Shown: in pieces, positions 45,165 to 55,550 of the stretch
How positions within the stretch are numbered: position 1 is the first letter of the stretch
How the letters are laid out: each line of letters starts with the position of its first letter
Origin: Abelmoschus esculentus
Lineage: Eukaryota > Streptophyta > Magnoliopsida > Malvales > Malvaceae
Length of the DNA stretch: 64,000 bases
Assembly (NCBI GenBank): GCA_035048815.1
Contig: JAUCBN010000001.1
Span: forward strand, 16,755,001-16,819,000
Direction of reading: 5' to 3'
Program-made: the position numbers and the translations under genes
The notes under the pieces: generated by a model
Database searches by the model: none
What the model saw: the letters and a program-made list of their open reading frames with translations, nothing else
Told to the model about the DNA's origin: nothing

Positions 45165-46556
45165 ACGGTTGCATACAACCGATTTGCACCTGCCACTGTT
45201 GAAGACTGTTTCAACAGGTCTTTCATTGTTAGACAATTGTGGGAAGAGCAAGGATTCCAACACTCTGATAAGGAGAATTGCGACATCGAGCATTACTTGT
45301 TCGACAAGATCAAGTATCAAGAATGGAAATCGTTTGCCTACAACCTACCTAGGTCAATGCCATAGTCGTGTGGAAATTCTATGTGCACGGGCAGAGCAAG
45401 GACTCTTTGTATGTCCACTGCCGAGGAAGGCCTATCAGACTTAATACTGAGACAATCAATCTATTCTATGGTCTAACCCCTGATCGTGATGACCATATTG
45501 TATTCATGGAGGACATCACCAATGAAGATTACGAGCTGATAAAAGACTACCTTTTCTACAACAATACTCATTGGGAAACCAGTACCCATAGAGGATCGGT
45601 GGCAAGGTAGAATCTTAGGCTCGAGGCCAAGCTATGGAACACTTTTTTCAAAAGACGCCTCATCCCAACTTCTCACAACAGCATGGGTGATCGAAGAAGA
45701 TTGGTTCTCATTCAATCAATCATCAACAAACGAAGCATCAATATTGGAGAGATGATTTTAAGAGAAATCTATGAGTGCGGTAAAAAGGATAAAGGATCCT
45801 TATATTTTCCTTATTTAATTACGGGTATTTACATTGCTGCAGGTGTACCAATGGCAGACACGGACGAATTCACCGCTCAAAGGCGTGGGTGGACTAGGGA
45901 ATTCTACCACAAAATCATGAAAATCACACAAGTAGAGCCAGTCCAGACAACTCCTCAACAATACACTGCTAACACCACTATAAGGGCCCAATACACGGCA
46001 GACATACTTGATGCGGCCCACACCACTGTCGCAGCAGACCCCGAGCAGGAGATACTTCAAAGGATGGCAGCTATGGTTCTTCAACAGCAACGGTACATGG
46101 AGTACCAGAGGGACTTCAACAATACACTTGCCCAGATGATGCTCCATAATTTTCATAGCCAAGGGGTGCAATTTCTAGAATTCCCTACCAATATATTTTT
46201 CACAACTACACCCTACATAGAAACGACTCTAGCTCCAAGACCACGACCATTCCATACTATCGACCCTCAGCAACAATTCCATATTGCTGGCCCATCTAAG
46301 GCAACAGACTCTGTTGCGGCATCATCTGCCAGTAGAAGACAACCCAAGAGGAGAGCAGTCTTCAGCACTCCACCAGGATCCCCCATCATCATGGGCATTC
46401 TCTCATCAGAAATAGATGCCTATGTACATCAAAGTTTAACCAATGTCGGGCCAAGCACTCACCAGGCCTGGGTAGATGCAACGAATAAAGACATGACAAA
46501 TATTATGGTCAACGAGGAAGTTGTCGAAGAAGAAGAAGGAGAAGATATGAACACCC
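45165..46556 (+). pseudogene. ORF2 of element H, best-preserved copy, split by element E
   Basis: The expected start codon is ACG at 45165 (ATG in relatives). The N-terminal block RFAPATVEDCFNRSF, RQLWEEQGFQ is clear. A one-base loss near 45337 and stops at about 45350 and 45608 break the first part, but 45683-46556 is fully open. It holds RSINIGEMILREIYECGKKD, YIAAGVPMADTDEF, GWTREFYHKI, a Gln-rich stretch (LQQQRYMEYQRDF), SASRRQPKRRAVFSTP (nuclear-localisation-like) and the acidic run EEVVEEEEGED. The remaining tail lies at 54501-54645 beyond element E. This protein occupies the position after pol where Athila-type elements carry an extra ORF. Its activity is unknown. The basic motif suggests a nuclear or nucleic-acid role, by inference. 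Confidence 0.8.
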
Positions 46557-47865
46557 TGATACGTGTTAGATATGCGCAATTGTAGTGCAAGTGAACACAT
46601 CATCAAGTAATAAAGTGATGAGTAAATCAGATATCGTCTCCACAGGGATTTGTGTACTTAATATGTCTTTTTTTGTCTTCTTTCTCTGTAAAGGAAATAA
46701 AGACAAAATTAAACTAAGTAAAGTAATTAAAGAAAGCTAAATAAAATGAGATCAAATTGAGAAAAGGGCAAGATCTAGTTGTGTTGTATAGTGGATTTGA
46801 TTGATCTGTTTCTATCCAATTCAATTGCACTACATTGTCTCGGTAGTACTATAGATTACTGTCTTGGTAGCGATAGTGTTTTCTGCCGTAGCAATCCCTT
46901 GCTCTTGGACAGATTTTACCAAATTTCGGCAAAGTGTCCTTTGATGGTTTCGCTTATCCCTAAGTCAAAACACTGTTGATGACTAGTCCTTGATGATACC
47001 TCCTGGCGTTAATCAATTCTAACCAACAACCAATCCCACACTTCTTTTAGCCGCTGAAACTCCAACCTATCCTTATGTCGAGTTAGTATTTTCCAATCAA
47101 GTCAAATATCATACTTAGTCCTTTCGTGAATCTAACTCTCCCGAGTCTAGATAAATAGATTACTCACAAACTTTTCTCCTAATCTTGGATGCAAGAACAA
47201 AGAATGGCAAAGAGTAAGCAAACTTTGATATTTTATTGCATTGAAAACAAGAAACAAGATACAATCTCTTCTTACTAATACTCAACAACCTTCACCTAAA
47301 CCCTAAGAAAGCTTAGGACATGATAGAAAGAAGAATAAAAATGATTCCTAGGTTGAACTCTCTCAATTCGGCCCTCTCTTCCCTTGGACGGCTATGCCTT
47401 ATATAAGTTTGGCCTAGGGCAAACCTTTCCTAAGTAGAATACAACTTGAAGTAGGGAACAAATTATGTTCATAGGTCAAATATTTCCAAGTTTAATTCTT
47501 CTAGAAGGCTTTCCCATATGTCCTTGTCTTTGGGCTTTCTTCAGGCTATTCAGTTCTGATCCTTGGACTTCTTGTCCACCAACGTTCTCCTCATTTTTTC
47601 TCCTCAGTTTGCCTTCAATGTTGCTCTTTTTCCTTTATTGCCTCGGCATCAGGTCCTACCTCGGCCATAGTTTGCTGTCGTGGCAATATTTTTTCCTGCA
47701 CAAATATAAAAATGCAGTAAAGTATGCTTTTTATAAATATTATCGTTAATAGCATAATCCCTAAATATATCATATTAAGTATATGCATTGGTCCAATTAG
47801 GTGTAGAATTAATGATAAATTCTCATGAAAAGTGTAGAAAATGATAGTGAGTTGAGCACTTATTA
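46557..47865 (-). mobile_element. 3' LTR of element E
   Basis: Minus strand TAATAAGTGCTC (TGAT changed to TAAT) ... CACGTATCA, 1309 bp. TATATAAG on the minus strand at 47398-47405. Confidence 0.85.
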
Positions 47866-47903
47866 CACCCTCAAACTCAAACTATTGCTTGTCCACAAGC
47901 AAT
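47866..47903 (-). promoter_or_regulatory. hairpin plus polypurine tract of E
   Basis: Minus strand stem ATTGCTTG/CAAGCAAT (47884-47903, perfect, loop TGGA), then AGTTTGAGTTTGAGGGTG at the LTR. Confidence 0.8.
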
Positions 47904-48087
47904 GTAAACCATCAATTTTGTCAAACTCTATTCTTTCTTGGTCTGATGTTTCCATTTATTCTCCCCATCATAACTATATCCATTCTTTAGACGTAACCTT
48001 TCGGTTACCTAAGGGTGTACCTAGAAGACAAACTATAAGGTTTTGTGAGTGTGCGCATTTTGGTGGACAAGTTAGATTAAGACCCTT

Positions 48088-48305
48088 CTTAGGTAAACTC
48101 TAAGTTCAATACAAGTAGATTTGGATTAGTGTGCTCTTCTTAAAACAACAATTTCTTGAGTCAATTTCGGGCACCTCAAGAATTATGTTTTTTCTTCGTA
48201 TTTTCTTATTTCCTTTGCTTATTCTTTTAAGCATACTAGAGCCAATTTTGGACACCTCTAGCATGAAAAAGAGTATTTCCTAGAGCCGGTTATAGGCACC
48301 TCTAG
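48088..48305 (-). other. 3' hairpin array of E (four stems)
   Basis: Minus-strand order: hp1 48280-48305 and hp2 48236-48261 (CTAGAG/CTCTAG), hp3 48155-48180 (CTTGAG/CTCAAG), each 26 nt with perfect stems. hp4 48088-48104 (CTTAG/CTAAG plus one A-C mismatch). Confidence 0.85.
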
Positions 48306-48647
48306 TCACCTTTCCAAAGATCTAAGTCTTTATCACCTAAGTTTATTAAAAGAATTCCTATAGCCAAACAAGTCCCAAAAGTGTTTTTAAGTTCAACCTT
48401 ATAGTAAGCTTCTAAGTTTTTCTCCATAAGTATCCTAGAATTAAGCCTTCAAAACAGAACCTAACTATGGTAAGGAGAAAGATTTCTATTGCCTTAAAGA
48501 ATAAACTAAAACAATACTAATGATAGGCAGTGCAAGAGTATGGGCAACAATTACAAGTAAAGTGGTGGACATATAAAAAATTATCACTTAAAACTCCCTT
48601 TTCATGGCAAGGCCTCGGTAGTGGGCTGCCTCGGTAGTGGCTCTACA

Positions 48648-48683
48648 CCCCCAAACTCAAACCAAGCATTGTCCTCAATGTTT
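48648..48683 (-). promoter_or_regulatory. proximal hairpin plus purine tract of E
   Basis: Minus strand AAACATTG-AGGA-CAATGCTT (48664-48683, one mismatch), then GGTTTGAGTTTGGGGGTG. Confidence 0.7.
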
Positions 48684-48757
48684 CAATTAGGGGAAAGCAG
48701 TAGGCAACAAAAGAAGAAAATAAGTAAAAATATAAAAGCAACAAAAAGATAGAAAAA

Positions 48758-50293
48758 TTAGATGGATTTCAAAGAACTGTTGGTAACTATCTTCTTTCTA
48801 GGTCTCCCTACTGACTCTTTCATTCTAGATCCTTGTGCTGGTGATTGTTGTGTTTTTCCTTGTCGTAGCAACTGAACTCGACTGGGTGGTGTCCTTTGCA
48901 AAGGAACATTGACTTCCTCCCCTTCTTCGTCTTCGGCGACTTCTTTAGTGAGCACTATATTTATCCCTCCTGTTTCGGCATATGTTGCTTCTAACCTGGC
49001 ATGCTGGGTGGTAAGATCGGCATTGAACAAACTTTGATATACGTAAGCATAAATTTCTGCCCAGAGGCTACCCAGAGATCTCAGTGGGGAGCTGAAGACT
49101 GCCCTTCTCTTTGAAGGCCTTCTACTAGCAGATGATGTCGCGATAGAGTTTGCTGCCCTAGATGGGCCAGTAGCATCGAATAGTCGCTGTGGTCCAACAG
49201 GGAAGAATGGTCTCACCTCTCCTAGGGCTCGGGTCGTTTAGGTGTAAGGTGGTGCTGTGACAAATATGTTGGGAGGAAAGTTCAAAAACTGCACCCCTTG
49301 GTTTAGGAAGTTGTTCATTATTTGGGCTAAGACAGTGTTGAAGGCTCTCTAGTACTCCATGTACCGTTGCTATCAAAGGTCCATGTCTGTTATTTTCTAG
49401 AGGATCTCCTAGTAGGGGTCCGTTGTGGCAGTAGTGTGGGAAGCACCAGGTGTGTTTGCCGATTGATGGGCTCTGACAGTAGTGTTGGCAGTGAACTGCT
49501 GTGGAGTTTCCTGGACTGGTTCTGCCTGCGTAATCTGTATTATCTTGTGGCAGAATTCTCTGGTCCATCCTTTTCTTTGAGGTGTGAATTCATCTTTATC
49601 TTCTAGTGGTACACCTGCAGCAATACACAAACCCGTGGTCAAACATAAAAAATTTAAGGGTCCTTTTTCTTTCTTACCGCACTCGTATATTTCACGTAGA
49701 ATGATTTCTCCCACGTTGATGCTCCTTTTGTTGATGATGGATTGGATTATAACCAATCTTCTTCGTTCTATCGTGCTATTGTATGATGTGGGTATGAGGC
49801 ATCGCTTGACAAATATTGTCCACATCTTTGCCTCGGGCTTTAGGTTCTATCGAGCCACTGCTCCTTTATGGGCTCCGGTCTCCCAATTCGTGCCTTCGTA
49901 ACAAAGGTCATCCTTGATCAATTCGTAATCTTGGTATGTTACTTCCTCCATGAATTCTGAGTGGATATCTTGATTAGAAGTTAGGCCGTAGAACTGGTTG
50001 ATTGTCTCGGTATCAAGGCGGACTGGCCTGCCCTTGTAGTGGATGTAGAGTGAGCCTTTGCTTGGCCAATGTGCGTAGAATTCCCGCACAATCATGGCAT
50101 TGGCTTGTTCAGGTTGCAGGCAAAAGATTTGCCATTTTTGATACTTGATTATGTCGAACAGGTAATGCTCAATGCCGAAATTCTCTTTATCACTATGTTG
50201 GAACCCTTATTCTTCCCACAATTGCCTAGAGATGAAGGTCTTGTTGAAGCGTTCTTCAACGGAAACAGGGGTGAATCGGGTGTAAGTTTCCAT
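48758..50293 (-). pseudogene. ORF2 of element E (511 codons plus stop, frame kept)
   Basis: From ATG 50293 (METYTRFTPVSVEERFN, then SRQLWEE-stop-GFQ) to 48758 the length is a multiple of three, and every segment stays in one frame. Only nonsense codons break it (near 50206, 49846, 49408 and 49217). Blocks: MIVREFYAHWPSKGSLYIHY, PVRLDTETINQFYGL, DYELIKDDLCYEGTNWETGA, RRLVIIQSIINKRSINVGEI, IAAGVPLEDKDEFTPQRKGW. The C-terminal part has SASRRPSKRRAVFSSP, EVAEDEEGEEV and a basic tail ending SSLKSI. It is the least rearranged ORF2 after T1. Confidence 0.8.
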
Positions 50294-50803
50294 AGATGAG
50301 CATTGGAGATTTTCTTGAAAATTTTTGAGTGAATCTTGGAATGTTTCTGGGAAAAATAAGAGAGCTTTAAGATTGCAAAGAATATAGCAAAGAGAGTAAT
50401 TAATTCTAAAGAAACAAGAATACAAGAGTGAATAGTTTTAGAGGGAGAGATTGCTTATATAGGCCTCGGCAGTTTGACCATTTTAATCCACTAGCCGTTT
50501 TGTATTCGTTTAACTTTTATTGTCGTTTGCATTTACTGTCGTGGCGGGAATCTTGGCAGATAGTCGTTACACTATTTCTGCCAATTGGGACTGTTGCGGC
50601 TCTGACATTATTTACTACCTTGGTAGAATTCCTGCTGTAAACTATTTCTCCTTTATTATTGCTTATTGTCCTAAAAAACAAAACAAGAAAATTAATTAAA
50701 GACCAAAAATAATTATAGTAAGTAAATTTAAACTAATCCTAATATAATAAATAAAAAGATAAGGGAAGAGATTATATTACTGGTGGAGTTCATGTAAATG
50801 CAT
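50294..50803 (-). other. protease-ORF2 intergenic leader of E
   Basis: Non-coding. Minus strand contains CCTATATAAGCAATC at about 50450-50464, matching the TATA-like sequence before ORF2 in the other copies, and AACGACTATC- and TTTGCCGAGG-like words. No RT. Confidence 0.55.
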
Positions 50804-51589
50804 CTACAATCTGATTATCTCTTGTTTGCCAGAGTTATCCTTTAAGTGTTGGCCATTGGATTTAAGTTCATCCCTTATTATTCTGATCTTTACTGCACCC
50901 TGTTTGTCTGGACAGTGTGCTTCCCTCTTTTTTGCCTCTACTTCTGGCTTAACCTTTTTGCCGAATATTCTATCGAGCAGGCTGCCGAGGCAGTGACTTC
51001 TGCGACAGGATGTCTTGGTATCTGTAGTGTTGAGGGCTTTGCATTTTTCTGCATTATCATTTTTTTGTAAATTATGGAAGGCATTGAGTTTGACTTGTTG
51101 GTCATTAACCCTCATTTTCAACTCTCTTTTTTCCATATATATGAGCGTACGTCCAGTGGCAAGGAAAGGTCTCTCAAGAATGATCGGCGCATTAGCATCT
51201 GTTTCACAATCAAGGACAAGAAAGTCGGCAGGAAAAATAAACTTGTCTACCCTTATCAGTATGTCCTCAATTTTTCCTTCTAGATGTACATAGGATCTAT
51301 CCGCTAGTTGGAGCAACATTGTTGTAGGTTTTGCCCTTCCTATTCCAAGCTTTTGAAAGACTAATTTGGGCATAAGATTGATGCTTGCTCCTTGGTCACA
51401 TAAGGCCTTTCCTTCATAGTTTTTACCAATCGCGCAAGGTATTGTAAAGCATCTAGGATCCTTCAATTTAGGTGGCATACGATTGTGTAGCATTTCCATA
51501 TATCCTTCAGTTGCTACCACTGTTTTAAATTTACAAAGTCTTTTTCTTTTAGACACAATGTCTGTCAAGAATTTAGCAAAATTAGGCAT
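50804..51589 (-). pseudogene. aspartic protease of element E
   Basis: An open frame of 261 codons continues from gag: MPNFAKFLTDIVSKRKRLC, MEMLHNRMPPKLKDPRCFTI, KALCDQGASINLMP with the Asp codon at 51395-51397 (the neighbouring Leu of DLGA is Gln here), MLLQLADRSYVHLEGKIEDI, VDKFIFPADFLVLD, IILERPFLATGRTLIYM and MRVNDQQVKLNAFHN. It then runs on as a charged tail (KKVKPEVEAKKRE onward) and stops with no RT fused behind. It is the longest intact protease frame in the window. Retroviral-type proteases act as dimers on Gag. Whether DQGA is active is unknown. Confidence 0.85.
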
Positions 51590-53385
51590 TTGTTCAATTG
51601 CCTCAACAAAAGGTAAGTTGATGTGGACTTGCTTTAAGATGTCTAGAAATTTTTTGAATTGGTGGTCCTATTTTTGCTTTTTCAACCTTTGTGAGAAAGG
51701 TGGTGGTGGTCTCACCTCTTCAAGGATCTCATTGGTTTAGAATTTCATACTTGGCACCACTGGGTTTATCACTGTCTCGACAGCTTGCTGAGGTGATGTC
51801 GAGGCTTTTACTGGTGCAGTGTTTTCTTCTGTGACATGATTAGCCTCCAAGTCCTCTTTGTTTGATTTTTCTTGTATTTCTAGTGGGACTCTGTTTGTTG
51901 AACTGGTTAATGTCTCTTTAAGTTGTAGGCAACTTCTTGTAGTGATTACTTTGCATTGTTCATGGCCTATTCCCTTGGCAACTTCAGTATTGCTGGGTAG
52001 TCCCCCTTGTGGTCGAGTATTTTATCTTTGAGTAAACTGACCAACTTAGGTTACCAGTGATTTAATCGTTGCCTCTTGGTTTTGCAGCCTCATCTTAGTT
52101 CTATTCATGAAGTCATCAGTTCTTTTCATGAAACTGTTGTTCTCAGCCATATATGATTCTGTTTTCATCATGAAGGCCTTAAGAGAATTTTCCAATGAAT
52201 TCATGGGTTGTTGTTGATGCATCTGCTGCGGCATTGACTGTTGAACCTGCTACTGTGGTAGATGTTGCAGTTGTTGGAAACTTGGGGATTGAGTTATTGG
52301 GTTCAAGGCATTATTAGGATTACTCCATGAAAAATTTGGATGCCTTTTCCATGATGGGTTATATGTGTTGGACATATAGGCTAGATTCCTCATCTTACAT
52401 ATATTCAGGAGAATCTAGTACCTTAACCTCATGTGTGTTATGTTGCTTTTGCATGTTCTGACCCATCTTAGTTAAAGAGGCCAATTGTGCCGCCACTAAG
52501 TTAATAGTTGATAGTTTATTCACTGTGGCTTGGCATCTCGCTCCTCCTCGCCTAGAAGTAGGGAATTGAAAATCGTTCCTTGCGAGTTTATTCAGAATCT
52601 AAATAGCTTCTTATGGAGCTTTGTCAAGGAGTGTTCCATTTGCCGAGGCATCTAACATCATCCTTTTCGGGGCATTTGTGACATTATAGAACATGGTCAC
52701 TTGTGTCCATAGTGGAAATCCAGATAATGGGCACTTGTGCAGTAACTCTCTGTAGTGCTCTCATGCCCCGTACATAGGTTCGTTATCAGCCTGTCAAAAA
52801 GAGGTAATTTCATTACGGATTCGATCGTATAAGTTGGTAAGGTTAAAACGTGTAATGAATTCTCGGCAGAGTTCACTCTAAGATCCTATAGATCTTGCCA
52901 GAATGCTATTTAACCAGGTCTTAGACCTATCCCTCAGTGAATATGGAAAAGTTTTAATCTCAGAATATCTTTATGGACTCCTTGAAATTTTGAATGAGTT
53001 ACAAACTTCCATGAAAGACTTGAGATGTTGCATGGCATCTTCAGTTGCAGACCCACTAAATTGTCCAATAGTATTAAGCATATTGAACATCATAGGTTTC
53101 AGTTCAAAGTGGGTTGCTTTTATTTCTGGTGTAACAACTCCAGAGTTCAATCCATTCAGATCTTCCACCTAGATTTAACCCATTTAAATCCTCTTCTAGG
53201 AAATCTCTAACAGTGAGTTGTCGCAGTAGTGGTGGTTGTGGAAGGCCTCCATTGCCGGCAGGTAAATTCTGATTACCGTGATTTACTTCCATGGCTCCTT
53301 CGATCTGTCTCCTTAATCCTTTATAGGTACATTCGATTTCTTGATCTAACGCGTACAAAGGATTGGTAGGATTGACCCTAGTCAT
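51590..53385 (-). pseudogene. gag of element E
   Basis: Starts MTRVNPTNPLYALDQEIE at 53385. QLTVRDFLEEDLNGLNLG is followed by a short local duplication (53140-53200), in which GAAGATCTGAATGGATTGAA repeats the preceding GAGGATTTAAATGGGTTAAA and shifts the frame. After that come THFELKPMMFNMLNTIGQFS, the capsid block, PTSRRGG, and MGQNMQKQHNTHEVKVLDS joined directly to EYM-stop-DEESSLYV with no zinc knuckle. The helical MPQQMHQQQPMNSLENSLKA segment lies at 52046-52234. Many stops and several shifts. Confidence 0.8.
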
Positions 53386-53470
53386 ACACCAAAAATAAAC
53401 CAAGTAAAATAAAAATTTAAAAAAATAACTAAAAAGCAAGAAAATAAAGAAAACAAAATTTAGTTGTCAA

Positions 53471-53488
53471 TCCCCGACAACGGCGCCA
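53471..53488 (-). other. primer binding site of E
   Basis: Minus strand TGGCGCCGTTGTCGGGGA, identical to that of T2. Confidence 0.9.
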
Positions 53489-53494
53489 AAAACT

Positions 53495-54500
53495 TGATGC
53501 GTGCTAGATATGCGCAATAGTAGTGCAAGTGAACACGTCGTCAAGTAATAAAGTGATGAGTAAATCAGATATCGTCTCCACAGGGATTGGTGTACTTAAT
53601 ATGTCTTCTTTTATCCTTTTGCTCTGTAAAGGAAATAAAGACACAAGTAGTTGAGTTTTGATTAAACTAAATAAAGTAATTAAAGAAAGCTAAATAAAAT
53701 GAGATCAAATTGAGAAAAAGGGCAGGATCTAGTTGTGTTGTATAGTGGATTTGATTGAGTACTTTTTGTCCAATGCAATTACACTATACTATCTCGGTAG
53801 TACTGCAGATTACTGTCTCGACAGCGATAGTGTTTTCTGCCGCGATAATCTCTTAATTTTGGATAGATTTTACTAAAGTTTGGCAAAGTGTCCTTTGATG
53901 GTTTCGTTTATCCCTAAGACGAAACACTATGAATGAATAGTCCTTGATGATACCTCCCGGCGTTAATCAATTATAACCAATAACCAATCTCACACTTCTT
54001 TTAGCCACTGAAACTCCAACCTATCCCTAGGTCGAGTTAGTATTTCCAATCAAGTCAAATATTGTACTTACTCTTTTCGTGAATCTAACTTTCCCGAGTC
54101 TAGATAAATAGATTACTCACAAACTTCTCTCCCGAGCTTGGATGCAAGAACAAAGAATGGCAAAGAGTAAGTAAACTTTGATATTTTATTGCATTGAAAA
54201 CAAGAAATAATATACAATCTCTTCTCATTAATACTCTACAACCTTCAACTAAATCCTAAGAAAGCTTAGAACATGATGGAAAGAAGAATAACAATGATTC
54301 CTATGGTGAACTCTCTCAATTCGGCCCTCTCTTCCCTTGGATAGGCTTTGCCTAGGGCAAACCTTTCCTAAGTAGAATACAACTTGGAGTAGGGAACAAA
54401 TATATCACATTAAGTATATGCATTGGTCCAAGTAGGTGTAGAATTGATGATAAATGCCCATAAAAAGTGTAGAAAGTGATAGTGAGTTGAGCACTTATCA
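53495..54500 (-). mobile_element. 5' LTR of element E, promoter deleted
   Basis: Collinear with the other E LTR but shorter by about 300 bases. One deletion joins GGGAACAAAT to ATATCACATT (about 54400). A small one removes the minus-strand TATATAAG (CTTGGATAGGCTTTGCC instead of the 3' LTR's CTTGGACGGCTATGCCTTATATAAG, about 54338-54355). Both post-date insertion. Confidence 0.8.
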
Positions 54501-54645
54501 TGCTCCAATGCAACGGACACCGCCAACAAGAGTTTAGCCGCCCCAACAAGCAAAAACTCAGCCATCACCATCACCAAAGATGAAACAATCAGCAGAAAGG
54601 ACACGAAAATTAATTGTTACCAGTAGCTCTTCGGAGTCTATTTAA
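54501..54645 (+). pseudogene. C-terminal end of H ORF2
   Basis: Reads PMQRTPPTRV-stop-PPQQAKTQPSPSPKMKQ and ends RTRKLIVTSSSSESI with TAA at 54643-54645. It is the missing tail of the ORF2 at 45165-46556 and matches E's RTPPSRVQLLRQGKTQQ and SSLKSI end. Confidence 0.85.
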
Positions 54646-54728
54646 TTTTTTGAAATATTCATGATGTTTTTATATATATTTACTTGTTTCATTTTCTTAT
54701 TTTGTTTCCTACTGTGTGCCTGTAATGT

Positions 54729-54766
54729 AAGCATTGAGGACAATGCTTGGTTCGAGTTTAGGGGGA
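54729..54766 (+). promoter_or_regulatory. proximal hairpin plus purine tract of H
   Basis: Perfect 8-bp stem AAGCATTG/CAATGCTT with AGGA loop (54729-54748), then GGTTCGAGTTTAGGGGGA. Confidence 0.75.
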
Positions 54767-55109
54767 TAGATCCATTGCCGAGGCAATTCACTGTCGTGGT
54801 CATGCCATGAAAGGAAGTATTTAAGTGATTTTTCAATTTTTTATGTCCACCACCTTACTTGAATTATTATCCATACTTTTGCACTGCTTTTCATCAGTAT
54901 TGCCTTCGTTTATTCTTTTAAGGCTATAGAAATCTTTCTCCTTACCATGGTTAGGTCCCGTTTAGAAGTCTTAACTTTAGTAAACTTAAGGAAGAAAACT
55001 TAGAAGCTTGCTATAAGATTGATCTTAAAAACACTTTTTGGACTTGTTGGATTATAGAAATTTTTTTAATGAACTTAGGTGATAAAGACTTAGATTTTTG
55101 GAAATATGA

Positions 55110-55331
55110 CTAGAGGTGCCTATCATCGGCTCTAGTAATCACTCTTCTTCATTCTAGAGGTGCCCGAAATTGGCTTTAGTATGCTTAACAAAATGAACAA
55201 TTAAAAAGAAGGAAATATTTATGAGAAAACACAATCCTTGAGGTGCCCAAAATTGACTCAAGAAATTGTTGTTTTAAGAAGAGTTCAATAAAATCCAAGT
55301 CTGTTTGTCTTTAACTTAGAATTTGTCTAAG
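55110..55331 (+). other. 3' hairpin array of H (four stems)
   Basis: hp1 55110-55135 (CTAGAG/CTCTAG), hp2 55154-55179 (CTAGAG/CTTTAG, one G-T pair), hp3 55237-55262 (CTTGAG/CTCAAG), each 26 nt. hp4 55315-55331 (CTTAGA-ATTTG-TCTAAG). Confidence 0.85.
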
Positions 55332-55513
55332 AAAGCCTTTAATCAAACTTGGCCACAAAAACGCACACACTCACAAAATCTTATAGTTTGTTTCTAGGTA
55401 AATCCTTGGGTAACTGAAAGGTTAAGGCTTAAGAATAGGCATAGTTATGGTGGGGAGAATACATGAAAACGTAAGACCAAGAGAGAGTAAGGTTTGGCAA
55501 ATTGATGGTTTGC

Positions 55514-55550
55514 ATTGCTTGAGGACTAGCAATAGTTCGAGTTTGGGGGG
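55514..55550 (+). promoter_or_regulatory. hairpin plus polypurine tract of H
   Basis: Stem ATTGCTTG/CTAGCAAT (one mismatch, AGGA loop), then AGTTCGAGTTTGGGGGG at the LTR start. Confidence 0.8.

Larger units (their letters stand above)
46557..54500 (-). mobile_element. element E: minus-strand RT-less Athila-type element inside ORF2 of H
   Basis: LTRs at 46557-47865 (3' LTR, 1309 bp) and 53495-54500 (5' LTR, 1006 bp after deletions) flank an interior of 5629 bp. On the minus strand it carries PBS, gag, protease, ORF2, hairpin array and purine tract, without RT, RNase H or integrase. It lies in opposite orientation to H. Flanking pentamers are CACCC (left) and TGCTC (right), so no target duplication is seen. 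Joining the flanks also leaves the H frame one base short rather than five bases long. Confidence 0.9.

Noticed and set aside
46557..47865. Reading this LTR as an independent solo LTR because CACCC lies on both sides
   Set aside because: The right CACCC belongs to the purine tract of E, which has its PBS and 5' LTR in the expected places.
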